Shown here: piece by piece, positions 1 to 7,695 of the stretch
How the letters are laid out: every line of letters begins with the position of its first letter
How positions within the stretch are numbered: position 1 is the stretch's first letter
Position numbers and translations under genes: made by a program
Source: Kineothrix sp. IPX-CK
GTDB lineage: Bacteria > Bacillota > Clostridia > Lachnospirales > Lachnospiraceae
Length of the DNA: 64,000 bases
Assembly (NCBI RefSeq): GCF_039134705.1
Contig: NZ_CP146256.1
Coordinates: 3,472,001-3,536,000 of the forward strand
Direction of reading: 5' to 3'
Notes under the pieces: model-generated
Told to the model about the DNA's origin: nothing
What the model saw: only the letters and a program-made list of their open reading frames with translations
Databases searched by the model: none

Positions 1-171
1 GTAATAAATGGAAATTAGTTTCTGATTTAGGGCGAAACCTCTTATTTTTATGCATAAGTAACAAAACCAACTACCGGAGCGGTTGACTTTCTTACCTGAA
101 CGGTAAAAATGTAAGGATTTTGCGAGAAATTTTTGTAAGGGTAGGGGTGCGGCAGATGCTCGAGCGCGCAT

Positions 172-203
172 AAAAGAAAAGCGCCCTTCCGTAGATGAGC
201 GCC
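172..203 (-). terminator. possible second Rho-independent terminator
   Basis: On the minus strand GGCGCTC (203-197) can pair with GGGCGCT (186-180), seven pairs including two G-U, followed by TTTCTTTT. It would back up the stronger terminator right after the SecB-like gene. Confidence 0.35.
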
Positions 204-296
204 CTCTCCTATCTTATAAGAAGAATTATATATGAATCTCTTGTTCAGTTGTTATTATTCCCGTTTTTATTGTACTTAATCAGGAGGATTGGCAAT

Positions 297-320
297 AGAA
301 AAGGCGGCTGTGGGGCCACC
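297..320 (-). terminator. terminator of the toxin-antitoxin-chaperone operon
   Basis: Minus-strand hairpin GGTGGC-CCCACA-GCCGCC followed by TTTTCT, starting four bases after the SecB-like stop codon. It closes the three-gene operon as a self-contained transcription unit. Confidence 0.75.
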
Positions 321-323
321 CTT

Positions 324-764
324 TTAGTTTTGCTTTTTCTTATTCTCTTCTTTGATATCAATTAGCTTGTTGACATTTATGGTCGGTAGCATTAATGGAT
401 TTACGTTTGCATTTGCAGTATAATTTGTAACAATTGCTCTTATGTAGGGATATAATATTGCTACTGCATTCCGTTTGTATCTTTCAATGTTTTCATCTTC
501 GACATTCATGCTAAACACCCCGAAAACCCTAAGCGACATTTCGAACGGAAGATTAAGATTTTCAGCATCCCGAAAAATAACCAAATTTAAAATAACAATC
601 ATTTCGGTTTTGTCTTCATTAATTTCAAAATCGGGAGCAATTTCAAAATCGACTTTAACCTCTTCTCCATTAAATTCTACGTTGTTTTTGAATTCTAAAT
701 AGTCAACAACGTAGTTTTGGAAAGTCAGCGAACTTTTTATATTCTTCTCCATATTATGCCACAT
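324..764 (-). CDS. SecB-like chaperone of a toxin-antitoxin-chaperone system
   Basis: 146 residues. The C-terminal half carries the SecB hallmark: YPYIRAIV at about residues 105-112, followed by a run ending NPLMLPTINV at about 121-130, which corresponds to the FPYAREVI ... FPPLLLAPVNF part of proteobacterial SecB. SecB normally guides preproteins to SecA, but Gram-positive hosts usually lack it, and solitary SecB-like proteins in such genomes belong mainly to toxin-antitoxin-chaperone operons, where they hold and fold the antitoxin. The ATG at 764 overlaps the end of the preceding gene by 11 bases and has AGAAGGA in front, so translation is coupled to the antitoxin. Third gene of the operon, followed directly by a terminator. 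The family assignment is by motif; the defence role is inferred from context. Confidence 0.78.
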   Translation of the reverse strand: MWHNMEKNIKSSLTFQNYVVDYLEFKNNVEFNGEEVKVDFEIAPDFEINEDKTEMIVILNLVIFRDAENLNLPFEMSLRVFGVFSMNVEDENIERYKRNAVAILYPYIRAIVTNYTANANVNPLMLPTINVNKLIDIKEENKKKQN

Positions 765-1005
765 CTTGTCCTTCTAAATCAAAATCATTATAGTCGCCGT
801 AATAGTTCAAATCATAACCGTTGTAAATACTAATGTAGCCTAACGGTTTTCCTGCCATTCCGCTCGATAAGCATCTAAAGTAATCGGACATATGGGATGG
901 CTTTATCTCGCTTATCCCGCAATTATCAAGCATATCATCAAATTCTTTTATTGTCATCTTGTCGAGAATATCTTTCATCTTCTTTTTCTCTAATTCTAAA
1001 TTCAT
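754..1005 (-). CDS. putative antitoxin, chaperone-dependent
   Basis: 83 residues, strongly acidic toward the end, with no similarity I recognise. It sits between an ADP-ribosyltransferase-like toxin and a SecB-like chaperone, the place of the antitoxin in toxin-antitoxin-chaperone operons. The last 25 residues are rich in aromatic and hydrophobic residues (ISIYNGYDLNYYGDYNDF), which is what a chaperone-addiction segment recognised by SecB-like proteins would look like. An excellent SD (GGAGGAG) lies before the ATG at 1005, and the gene starts 13 bases after the toxin stop. Function is inferred from position and composition only. Confidence 0.6.
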   Translation of the reverse strand: MNLELEKKKMKDILDKMTIKEFDDMLDNCGISEIKPSHMSDYFRCLSSGMAGKPLGYISIYNGYDLNYYGDYNDFDLEGQDVA

Positions 1006-1018
1006 AATATTCTCCTCC

Positions 1019-1684
1019 TTATTTATATTTGTATGCGTGGGTTGTTTTGTAATTTATTGCCCTTGCATTCCCTACACCTCTAGTATTACCAAATTTAATG
1101 ATGTTATAATCGTTTAAAGTTTTAATATATTGCTCCGGGACGTTTTCGTTATTAAATTTAACTATCCTTTTTATTATATCGGAATTTTTAATACAAACTT
1201 GATATTCCGAGAATGAATTAAATCTGGTCTTTCTTTTGGATCTCGTACTGATATTAAACATGGCCTCGACAGCATCATATCTCTTCCCATACCCCATGCG
1301 TGTAAAAAGAATGTTAATAACAACACCGTCTACTATTTCTTTATTCTTATACTTCTCAGAATATTCTTGTTTTTCCTGCAGTAAGTCGAGTAGATTCATG
1401 TAATTTGCATGCGCAATAGGATCATATAGCGAATAAACGCGATCTGGATTCAAGTTAATATCAGCCTTTAATATCATATAATGGTCGTAAATTAATTCTA
1501 TCTTTTTCGTATTGTTATTCTTGAATCCTTCAGTATACTTTATTACAATCCACCTAAATGCATAAAAATCGTTCCGAAAGAAATATTGCCCATCGCCCAA
1601 CCATTGGTCATCGCCCCTGCTCGGCCTCATCTTTTGTTCAATCAGTATTTTTTTCCCAAATTCTACGCTTGTCCCATGATACAC
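1019..1684 (-). CDS. ADP-ribosyltransferase-like toxin (CmdT-type)
   Basis: 221 residues. It begins with YHGTS (residues 2-6), then WLGDGQYFF (28-36), and later FSEYQVCI (158-165). This is the H-Y-E layout of diphtheria-toxin-type ADP-ribosyltransferases: His3 in the HGT strand, Tyr34 in the WLG-G-YF motif, Glu160 before the Q-C-V/I strand. The start is a GTG at 1684 with AGGGTG upstream; no ATG fits, since the YHGT motif follows immediately. First gene of an operon with a small acidic protein and a SecB-like chaperone, matching the order of CmdTAC, whose toxin modifies mRNA during phage infection. The target here is unknown. It could also be a DUF3990-like relative with another role. Confidence 0.72.
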   Translation of the reverse strand: MYHGTSVEFGKKILIEQKMRPSRGDDQWLGDGQYFFRNDFYAFRWIVIKYTEGFKNNNTKKIELIYDHYMILKADINLNPDRVYSLYDPIAHANYMNLLDLLQEKQEYSEKYKNKEIVDGVVINILFTRMGYGKRYDAVEAMFNISTRSKRKTRFNSFSEYQVCIKNSDIIKRIVKFNNENVPEQYIKTLNDYNIIKFGNTRGVGNARAINYKTTHAYKYK

Positions 1685-1768
1685 TGTGAAATCACCCTAA
1701 TACAATTCTTTTGTTTAATACAATTATATCCGATTTTTCTTGATATTCATATGCCAATAATAGATAAT

Positions 1769-1797
1769 AGTATATTATAATTTTTGAATATTTTCAA
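1769..1797 (-). promoter_or_regulatory. promoter of the toxin-antitoxin-chaperone operon
   Basis: TTGAAA (1797-1792), 17-base spacer, TATACT (1774-1769) on the minus strand, giving a leader of about 75 bases to the toxin GTG. The -35 lies inside an inverted repeat TTGAA-N4-TTCAA (1784-1797), which could be an autoregulatory operator. Confidence 0.6.
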
Positions 1798-1951
1798 CAG
1801 TTTTTATCATATTATGTTGCTAATCTTTTAAAAATTCGTCTATTGACACTTATACTGCAAAATAATACTGATTGCTTATTATCATCATTCTTCATTCAAT
1901 AATACCGCGTATACTATTTATTAAATCTTATTTCACCCTCCTCATACTGCT

Positions 1952-1980
1952 ATTATAGAACATATGTTCCCATAATGCAA
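1952..1980 (-). promoter_or_regulatory. LexA-controlled promoter (SOS box in spacer)
   Basis: TTGCAT (1980-1975), 17-base spacer, TATAAT (1957-1952) on the minus strand. The spacer contains the perfect palindrome GAACATATGTTC (1958-1969), which fits the Gram-positive LexA/DinR box GAAC-N4-GTTC. LexA bound here would block the promoter until DNA damage. It points at the toxin operon about 270 bases downstream, with no intact gene in between. Confidence 0.65.
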
Positions 1981-1997
1981 TAAACAATTTAACGAAC

Positions 1998-2037
1998 AAA
2001 AAGCCCCAAACCATGAAAATTCACAGCCCAGGGCCTT
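1998..2037 (-). terminator. late-operon terminator after the endolysin
   Basis: Minus-strand hairpin AGGCCC ... GGGCTT with an inner TGAA/TTCA pairing, followed by TTTTT. It starts about four bases after the endolysin stop and separates the lysis genes from the toxin operon. Confidence 0.7.
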
Positions 2038-2040
2038 TTC

Positions 2041-3231
2041 TTACTCTTCTATATTATATTGCTTTAATAAGGAAATAATCCCCATACCTTCCAGTCTCCT
2101 GATAAAGCTCTCGGCATTGCGCTTGCTCTTATACGCCCCGAGCTGCACCACCCACAACTTCCCGTCCGGCGCAAGCTCATCTTCTACCGCATCAAACCGT
2201 GTTAAATCATATTTTTCTATGTAATCATTGATTAGGGATTCCGCGTAGGTAAGTGATGTTGCATAGCCTAAATCCTGAAGGTATTGACATACAAGTACAT
2301 ATTCCTCACAGCCGATAATAGGCCCATAGCGCAGCGTTTTGCCACTGTCCGTACTTCTTTCTGCTATGTAGGTATTGTGGTCTAAAATCGACTCTTCCCA
2401 GCTTCCATAGGCACGCCATTCGGTGTTGTCAACGGTATAATAAGTACCGTCTGCTTTCTGCTCCGTAGCGGCTTTGATATAGGTTTTACCCGTCCATCCG
2501 TTTTTCTTAATCCCGAACAGCGCATTTGCATTTCTCGCAAGTTCCGAAGTTCCTCTTGCAGATTCTTTGATTGCCTGAGCCACTACAACCGAGGGCAACA
2601 TGATCTTACGGTCAATCCAATCTTGCCGCGCAATTTCACCCACGTACTCAACAAATTCTTCAAAAGCCATATCGTGGTTTTCTTCCACCGGCTCTGGCGT
2701 AACAGCATAATCGTAGATGCCATTAAAGATAGCCTGCGCTATGGTGTCAGCTCCGCCGATGCTATTATATAAGGAAACATCCTGCTCATTATCGCAAAAG
2801 CATACCTCTATCAGCATAGCCTTTGCTTTGGTATTTTTGATTACATAAAGTCCGCTGCCGGCTTTCACTCCGCGGTTCTTAAAGCCATAGGAAGCGATAT
2901 TACCGCATACGTCAAGCGCATCCTGATATTGCTTGCCCTCATAAGTATAGACTTCCACGCCTTGTCCTGCGCGGGATGGGGAAGCGTTAAAGTGGATGCT
3001 GATAAACCAATCCAAGTCCGTCCTATTCGCCAGTGCCACGGCTGCAGCAAGGTACTCCGATTGCGTATTGGCTGTGTCAATGGTGCAATCTACCACACTC
3101 GCCCCCGCAGCGCGTAATTTCTCCATAAGGGCATGACCGACAAGCCTTGTATGCTCCGATTCTTTTATAAGGCCTACAGCGCCATATCCGGCGCCGCTTA
3201 TGGTATGCCCGCAATTTACTCCTATTGTCAT
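2041..3231 (-). CDS. phage endolysin: amidase + glucosaminidase + SPOR domain
   Basis: 396 residues with two catalytic domains. Residues 1-175 are an Amidase_3 N-acetylmuramoyl-L-alanine amidase, with zinc ligands His9 (NCGH), Glu24 and His80 (SIHFNAS) and the late Glu in LIEVCF. Residues about 190-345 match the GH73-type beta-N-acetylglucosaminidase fold, with the catalytic Glu in QAIKESARGTSELA and the NALFGIK motif. Residues about 355-390 form a SPOR-like peptidoglycan-binding repeat (WVVQLGAYKSKRNAESFIRR). It cuts both the peptide stem and the glycan strand of the host wall at lysis. There is no signal peptide, so export depends on the holin encoded just upstream. Last gene of the late operon. 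Confidence 0.92.
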   Translation of the reverse strand: MTIGVNCGHTISGAGYGAVGLIKESEHTRLVGHALMEKLRAAGASVVDCTIDTANTQSEYLAAAVALANRTDLDWFISIHFNASPSRAGQGVEVYTYEGKQYQDALDVCGNIASYGFKNRGVKAGSGLYVIKNTKAKAMLIEVCFCDNEQDVSLYNSIGGADTIAQAIFNGIYDYAVTPEPVEENHDMAFEEFVEYVGEIARQDWIDRKIMLPSVVVAQAIKESARGTSELARNANALFGIKKNGWTGKTYIKAATEQKADGTYYTVDNTEWRAYGSWEESILDHNTYIAERSTDSGKTLRYGPIIGCEEYVLVCQYLQDLGYATSLTYAESLINDYIEKYDLTRFDAVEDELAPDGKLWVVQLGAYKSKRNAESFIRRLEGMGIISLLKQYNIEE

Positions 3232-3234
3232 ACC

Positions 3235-3552
3235 CTACCTCTCATCATACGAGCATACGGTTCTGACACCGTACTGTGTAGCGCATTCATGCTCTATAAC
3301 ACAGCCTCTTGCTTCTCTCCAGCCCGGAGCAAAGTAAGCCACATCTGCTTCAGCTAAGAACTGTATGCTGCGCCCTAAGTACCACAGAGGAATCGAATTA
3401 AGATTCTCCGGTGTGTCTGGGATGAATGAGTCAATAAGCTCAACATCTTCTCCTATAAACCGGACGGCAAGCTCTATAGCCTTATTGCGCTCTGTAAGAA
3501 TCTGTTCGTCTGTCTTGCCCCTCATGGGCTGCGATATAAATAGTTTTTTCAT
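3235..3552 (-). CDS. DUF4406 family protein
   Basis: 105 residues starting MKKLFISQPMRGKTDEQI, the signature start of the DUF4406 family, which has a nucleoside 2-deoxyribosyltransferase-like Rossmann fold. ADVAYFAPGW and a conserved HECATQYG follow. I chose the ATG at 3552 because GGGAGGAG stands four bases before it; the frame stays open further upstream without a ribosome binding site. The biochemical role of the family is not established; a nucleoside or nucleotide ligand is likely from the fold. It lies between holin and endolysin, where small accessory genes are often inserted. Confidence 0.75.
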   Translation of the reverse strand: MKKLFISQPMRGKTDEQILTERNKAIELAVRFIGEDVELIDSFIPDTPENLNSIPLWYLGRSIQFLAEADVAYFAPGWREARGCVIEHECATQYGVRTVCSYDER

Positions 3553-3563
3553 ATGGCTCCTCC

Positions 3564-3764
3564 CTACTCCTTTAATTCTGGCAATCCTGCCGTGGATGTC
3601 AGCAAAGATAAGATTCCGGCCAGTGCCGATGCGGACGCTACCACTACCCAATTTACCTCTGACATGATAGCCGCCGTGCCAATAGTTGCAACCGCCGTCT
3701 GCGCTACCGTTTTTAATGCCCTTACTCCTGCCGCTTTTAACCAGTTTATAAATTCTTTGTTCAT
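3564..3764 (-). CDS. phage holin, r1t type
   Basis: 66 residues starting [19 protein letters not shown], with two hydrophobic stretches (about 20-33 and 38-55) separated by SEVNW, and ending [13 protein letters not shown]. This matches the small two-span r1t-type holins, which form the membrane lesion that releases the endolysin at the set time of lysis. It is followed by DUF4406 and the endolysin and preceded by an XhlA-like gene, forming the lysis cassette. Confidence 0.85.
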   Translation of the reverse strand: MNKEFINWLKAAGVRALKTVAQTAVATIGTAAIMSEVNWVVVASASALAGILSLLTSTAGLPELKE

Positions 3765-3783
3765 ACTCTTTCTCTCCTTATTG

Positions 3784-4083
3784 TTAGATGATTGTGAATA
3801 GTGCCGTTACAAAGGCTCCCACAACGCCGCCCACAAGTGCGGTAACAATTGCTGCCTTTACTTGCCGATTGGTCTCCACCGGAACCTTTTCCAGTGCCTC
3901 AAGGCGGGCCCCCTGCTTCTTCTGCTCTTCAAGCATGTTTTCCATATTTACCGCCATTTTATTGACAGATATGACAAGGTCCTGTATTGCCTTACTCTGT
4001 ATCTCCAAGCTGTCTACCCGATGTTTTAGCGATTTAATCTCATGGTCGTGGGCTTCAAATTTTACCGCGATATCTGTCTCCAT
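3784..4083 (-). CDS. XhlA-like hemolysin/holin accessory protein
   Basis: 99 residues: a long amphipathic coiled coil (about residues 8-68, with regular heptads) and one C-terminal membrane span ([20 protein letters not shown] is about 77-96). This is the architecture of XhlA of the PBSX lysis cassette, a membrane-associated partner of the holin. Position directly before the holin supports it. Assignment is by architecture more than by sequence motif. Confidence 0.7.
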   Translation of the reverse strand: METDIAVKFEAHDHEIKSLKHRVDSLEIQSKAIQDLVISVNKMAVNMENMLEEQKKQGARLEALEKVPVETNRQVKAAIVTALVGGVVGAFVTALFTII

Positions 4084-4098
4084 AGTGCTCTCCTTAAA

Positions 4099-4269
4099 TT
4101 AGTTTTTATTCGGATAATCAAATCCAGTAATTTCTTTATACTCCGCTTCGGTTATCCACCTGCCGACCGCATTAAAAACCCGGTCAATGTCCCATAACCC
4201 ATTGTCATAATAGCCTTTTACCTTATCAAAATTTGGTGAATGCTCTACTGCTTTTGCCGCTTTTGCCAT
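4099..4269 (-). CDS. XkdX family protein
   Basis: 56 residues. The core YYDNGLWDIDRVFNAVGR followed by WITEAEYKEITG is the XkdX family signature, found at the end of tail modules in PBSX-like and siphovirus prophages. The precise role in the tail or baseplate is not known. It starts with ATG at 4269, just after the 120-residue tail protein, and is followed by the lysis cassette, the usual position for this family. Confidence 0.85.
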   Translation of the reverse strand: MAKAAKAVEHSPNFDKVKGYYDNGLWDIDRVFNAVGRWITEAEYKEITGFDYPNKN

Positions 4270-4274
4270 TAGTT

Positions 4275-4637
4275 CTATACCTCCGTCATCATCAAAATAT
4301 AATCAATATCCGCAGAGTTTTTCTCAGTCTGCGCTGTAACGTTGTCCAGGTTCTTTTCCATGTCTGTTTTCTCCCTTAGTCTGAAATATGTAAGAATGGT
4401 TCCGTCCTCATTGGTAATAGAAGTCTCTGCCACCAGTATAAGGGCCATATAATTGCCGACCGTAAGCCCGTCACCGTTTTTAATTTGCACTGCGGACAGA
4501 TTATCCGGTGTAAACTTATCCCATGTGGCAACCATAGCCGCCTTGTCCGCAGACAGTACGCCGAGAGCGCTAAGACTCGCGCCAGTTTCCAGTTCAATTA
4601 CCGTGCCCTCTTTTAAAATCAGCATGTCTTTGCTCAT
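4275..4637 (-). CDS. hypothetical tail-region protein
   Basis: 120 residues, soluble, no membrane span or signal. The C-terminal third (EKNLDNVTAQTEKNSADIDY) is predicted to be helical and resembles short coiled coils of tail accessory proteins that precede XkdX. It lies between the fibre-like protein and XkdX, transcribed with them. No family recognised. Confidence 0.6.
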   Translation of the reverse strand: MSKDMLILKEGTVIELETGASLSALGVLSADKAAMVATWDKFTPDNLSAVQIKNGDGLTVGNYMALILVAETSITNEDGTILTYFRLREKTDMEKNLDNVTAQTEKNSADIDYILMMTEV

Positions 4638-4651
4638 AATTTCCTCTCCTT

Positions 4652-5644
4652 TTATTTGCCAAACAACAGCATCACGCTTGGATTTAGAGTTACGGCGCTG
4701 CCCGTAAGGTTAGTAGCCGTTACGGTTACGTTTTGATTGATGGATGATACCAGTACCGCCGATACTGCAAGACCATTTGCGCCCGTTGTCCTTAACGATG
4801 CGAGTAACGCCGTGCTATATCCACTCGGCCATGTGAACGGAATAGTAACACTTGCCGTTGCGCCGCTGGCGACAGATGTTCCTCCCGTTGCGGTCAACAC
4901 AGTGGCTGTGACAACGTTACCTAAAGCGGTAATCTTATCATCCAATATCTTCCCTTGCGTTGCGTCAAGGGCTGTACCCGCTACCGTAGCAAGGAGGTTA
5001 TTAGTAAGCCCAAAGTGGATGGAGGTATTCGCCGCATGGGCCATAAAGTCAGTGATTACCTTTGCAACCTTTCCGAAGAAAGTTTTCTTATCCTCGGTTC
5101 CCGTCACTGCTTCTAAAGTTGTCTGCGGCGTGAAGTCGGAAGGAATGGACATCTGACCGCCGATATCAATGTTGATTTCCCCTTCATTGCCTTTAACGAT
5201 TCCGGGTGTATCATTCGTTGCTATTTGGACATCCGCTACTGCTTGTGCTACTCCCGCCCAATATTTGGCATTGTTGGTATCTTCCCCCGGACGAATGCCC
5301 TTACCACCTACCGCCCATGATTCGGACAATGTTGCACTGTCGGATGATTCTGTCGCGCTATTTGCCGATGCCGTGGCACTTGCCGCCGCGTCGTTTGCGT
5401 GTTGCTGTGCTAATGCCTCAAAAGCTTCTACCGCTGTTTGAATGTCCTCGCAGGTGGCTAAAATCTGCTGTATTTGCAGCATATCCTCTTCGAACGCATC
5501 ATATAATGCCATCTTTTCAGCAACTCCTGGAGCAAAACACATCCTTACATATTTGCGGTCAAGAGACACGGCAAACTGACCGGGCTTCATTTTCGCAACA
5601 TCCCAATCATCTTCATTTCCTCTGTACTGCTGCATTATAGCCAT
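4652..5644 (-). CDS. tail fibre or baseplate protein
   Basis: 330 residues from the ATG at 5644, chosen because GGAGATG precedes it and the extra upstream frame overlaps the previous gene. An N-terminal domain (about 1-75) is followed by an alanine/serine-rich segment (ANDAAASATASANSATESSD) typical of the trimeric stalk of fibres, then a middle region with AHAANTSIHFGLTNN and a threonine/valine-rich beta C-terminus. It probably binds the host surface or forms part of the baseplate. Identification rests on composition and on the place after the tail-spike gene. Confidence 0.65.
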   Translation of the reverse strand: MAIMQQYRGNEDDWDVAKMKPGQFAVSLDRKYVRMCFAPGVAEKMALYDAFEEDMLQIQQILATCEDIQTAVEAFEALAQQHANDAAASATASANSATESSDSATLSESWAVGGKGIRPGEDTNNAKYWAGVAQAVADVQIATNDTPGIVKGNEGEINIDIGGQMSIPSDFTPQTTLEAVTGTEDKKTFFGKVAKVITDFMAHAANTSIHFGLTNNLLATVAGTALDATQGKILDDKITALGNVVTATVLTATGGTSVASGATASVTIPFTWPSGYSTALLASLRTTGANGLAVSAVLVSSINQNVTVTATNLTGSAVTLNPSVMLLFGK

Positions 5645-5661
5645 GTAATCATCTCCATTCT

Positions 5662-7695
5662 TTATCCTTGTATGTTTGTTATCAACCCCGATTTTACCGT
5701 AAATGTGACTCCATTTACTGTGGCCGTGCCAGTCCAACCCCCGGCGAATGTTGCTGTACCACTACAGATAAAATTCCCTTGCGACCTCAATGTCCCGTTT
5801 GCTTCAATGTCTTGTGTGGCCCGGATATTTCCACCCGCATTTACATTGCCTGTCTTTCCGTCCAGTTCGACTCCTCGATCGCCATTTACAAACAACAATC
5901 CGCTGTCTAGTGAGCCTCGCCCATTATAACCGCCGCGCCCTAAATAACACTTTTCAACTTCGTCTACCCATACTTTAAAAGATGCATTACTCATAGTGGC
6001 TCTATTGGTTTTGTCATTGCCATAAAATGATCTGATAATAGCATTGCCTGTCTCGAGATAATCCGAGCCAATCAACCAGCCACCAATTCTCCCGGCAATT
6101 GCATCTATTCCGCCTTTGTCGAGCCTTACCACTTGAGTTCCGGAGGCGTTCTTGACCACTTCGACTCCGTCCGTGTCATTATCTCCTCCCAGAGAAAGAG
6201 TGCCACCCTTTATCCAGTCACAGATAATTCCAACTGCAGAAATCATATTGACAACAACATTGTTATTGCTATCCCATCCTCCTGTATATGTAACTCCGCC
6301 GTCTTGAGATAGAAAAAATCCGTCTGCGGTCATCTTATAAACAATCCTTGATTCCGCGATAGTCGGCTTGTCGTGCATGTATTTAATCCAGCTGCCATCT
6401 TCAAAATATTCGTAGGATTCGCGGAACCCCATAGCGTTCATAGCGAGCTGATTCATGGCTTGCACTTGCTTATCGTACGCGCTCAGTTCTTTTTTTGTAT
6501 TTCTGCGCGCTTCAACAATTGCACGTGCCGCTTCACTTCGGTATCGACTGCTATTTCTGAGAGGTGCATCTGCCTTGCATGCAATCGATGTATCAGCACC
6601 AATAATGTAGTTTACATAATTTACAACTGTTCGGTATGTGTTGCCTTTGCGATCGGATATGTAACCTACATCAAACGGCTCAATCAAGGGATTCCCTAAT
6701 GTCTGCCCTTCAAACGGTCGGAAGCGTATGCCGACAAGCAATGCACCTAAATAATTTGCCACCGTTTGCTCTTTGCCCTCCACAAAGGGATTATTTTCCA
6801 CAGTTAGGGCATAGTCCGTACTGCCAAATAAAAACTCGTTATCGTCCGTTATCACTCTTATTCCTGTTATGACAACATCATCCGTAGCAACATATAGATT
6901 TTTCCAATCATAAATGTAAAATCCAGTATTGTCAGTAAACAGGCCGCCGTCTATTATGTCCGTGTGGAGTGAGTCTGTAAAAAGTCCACCATCTATCGTG
7001 TTATCGCCTTGGGGGTCCGCATAAAGACCACCATCATAATTTTCTGTATCTAGTGCCGAGGTATCATATTGTACCAATTCCAGCGTATCGTTAACGCTCA
7101 TCCGCGCATTGCATCCGGCTATCTGTGCTACGTAAGAAACTACTTGCCGATATGTCACGCCTTCCGGCCGCTCATTTACCACAAAATTATAGTTGTTAAA
7201 CTGTCCAAATCCCGATGTTACGGCGCAATCTATACAAGCATCTGCAAGTATCACCTGGAGCGTGGCCGGATAGGACGTGTTTGAATCGGAGTAAGATTTA
7301 TCAAAGTTAACCATACTATCTACTGCATCTATGGATATAACATCGCCGGGAGTCTCAGGATTGTTTACATAGTACTTTCCTTTTTTAACTTTTTCTATAG
7401 TACCGTTTTCGAGGGCCATAGCCACATAGAGATAAATAATGGAGTTATAAAAATCGTACTCCGAGAATCTATCGTCATGGTTCGCTATCAGAAGAGATAC
7501 GGTCTTTCCAATAGCGTTCCCAATCGAAAATCCGTTAGTACTTGTAGTTGCATCGGCAACGTCACATCCGCCAATCATAAAATCCTCGAAGGTAAGATTT
7601 AGGACAGCGCCATTTGCGAGTATGATATCTGCGTAATTAACGAGGTTTGCGCCGGCACTAAGTTTTTCTTTGAACTCTTTGCTTGCATTTATCAT
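5662..7695 (-). CDS. tail protein (tail-associated, Tal-like)
   Basis: 677 residues from the ATG at 7695, which overlaps the previous stop as ATGA and has GGAGG upstream. The N-terminal half resembles the phage tail endopeptidase-like ring domains: a short loop-rich domain, then YRQVVSYVAQIAGCNARM. The C-terminal half has a helical connector (RSEAARAIVEARRNTKKE), a GGWLIG/GTLSLGG beta region and a terminal beta-helix-like stretch. This is the usual architecture of the protein at the tail tip following the distal tail protein. An internal repeat DGGLFTD/DGGLYAD occurs three times around residues 225-265. Confidence 0.75.
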   Translation of the reverse strand: MINASKEFKEKLSAGANLVNYADIILANGAVLNLTFEDFMIGGCDVADATTSTNGFSIGNAIGKTVSLLIANHDDRFSEYDFYNSIIYLYVAMALENGTIEKVKKGKYYVNNPETPGDVISIDAVDSMVNFDKSYSDSNTSYPATLQVILADACIDCAVTSGFGQFNNYNFVVNERPEGVTYRQVVSYVAQIAGCNARMSVNDTLELVQYDTSALDTENYDGGLYADPQGDNTIDGGLFTDSLHTDIIDGGLFTDNTGFYIYDWKNLYVATDDVVITGIRVITDDNEFLFGSTDYALTVENNPFVEGKEQTVANYLGALLVGIRFRPFEGQTLGNPLIEPFDVGYISDRKGNTYRTVVNYVNYIIGADTSIACKADAPLRNSSRYRSEAARAIVEARRNTKKELSAYDKQVQAMNQLAMNAMGFRESYEYFEDGSWIKYMHDKPTIAESRIVYKMTADGFFLSQDGGVTYTGGWDSNNNVVVNMISAVGIICDWIKGGTLSLGGDNDTDGVEVVKNASGTQVVRLDKGGIDAIAGRIGGWLIGSDYLETGNAIIRSFYGNDKTNRATMSNASFKVWVDEVEKCYLGRGGYNGRGSLDSGLLFVNGDRGVELDGKTGNVNAGGNIRATQDIEANGTLRSQGNFICSGTATFAGGWTGTATVNGVTFTVKSGLITNIQG

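Larger units (their letters stand above)
1..323. other. left-end non-coding stretch of prophage or junction with host
   Basis: No open frame with a ribosome binding site is visible here on either strand. The stretch holds two minus-strand terminator-like hairpins (listed separately) and otherwise AT-rich sequence. It lies beyond the last recognisable prophage gene, so one attachment site should be near here or before base 1. The only word longer than eight bases shared with the region after the integrase is AATAAATGG (bases 3-11 and about 41,136-41,144), which is too short to be convincing. Confidence 0.5.
1685..1997. other. AT-rich control region upstream of the toxin operon
   Basis: 313 bases between the toxin start and the endolysin terminator. 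It contains two minus-strand promoters (listed separately), another TATAAT at 1723-1728 without a good -35, and one 27-codon minus-strand frame (1812-1895) with no SD. Just after the LexA-type promoter there is a strong SD (AGGAGG) followed only by GTG AAA TAA. This looks like the leftover of a gene start whose body has been replaced. Confidence 0.5.

Noticed and set aside
2865..3080. Extra small minus-strand gene within the endolysin
   Set aside because: Out-of-frame shadow of the amidase domain, no SD.
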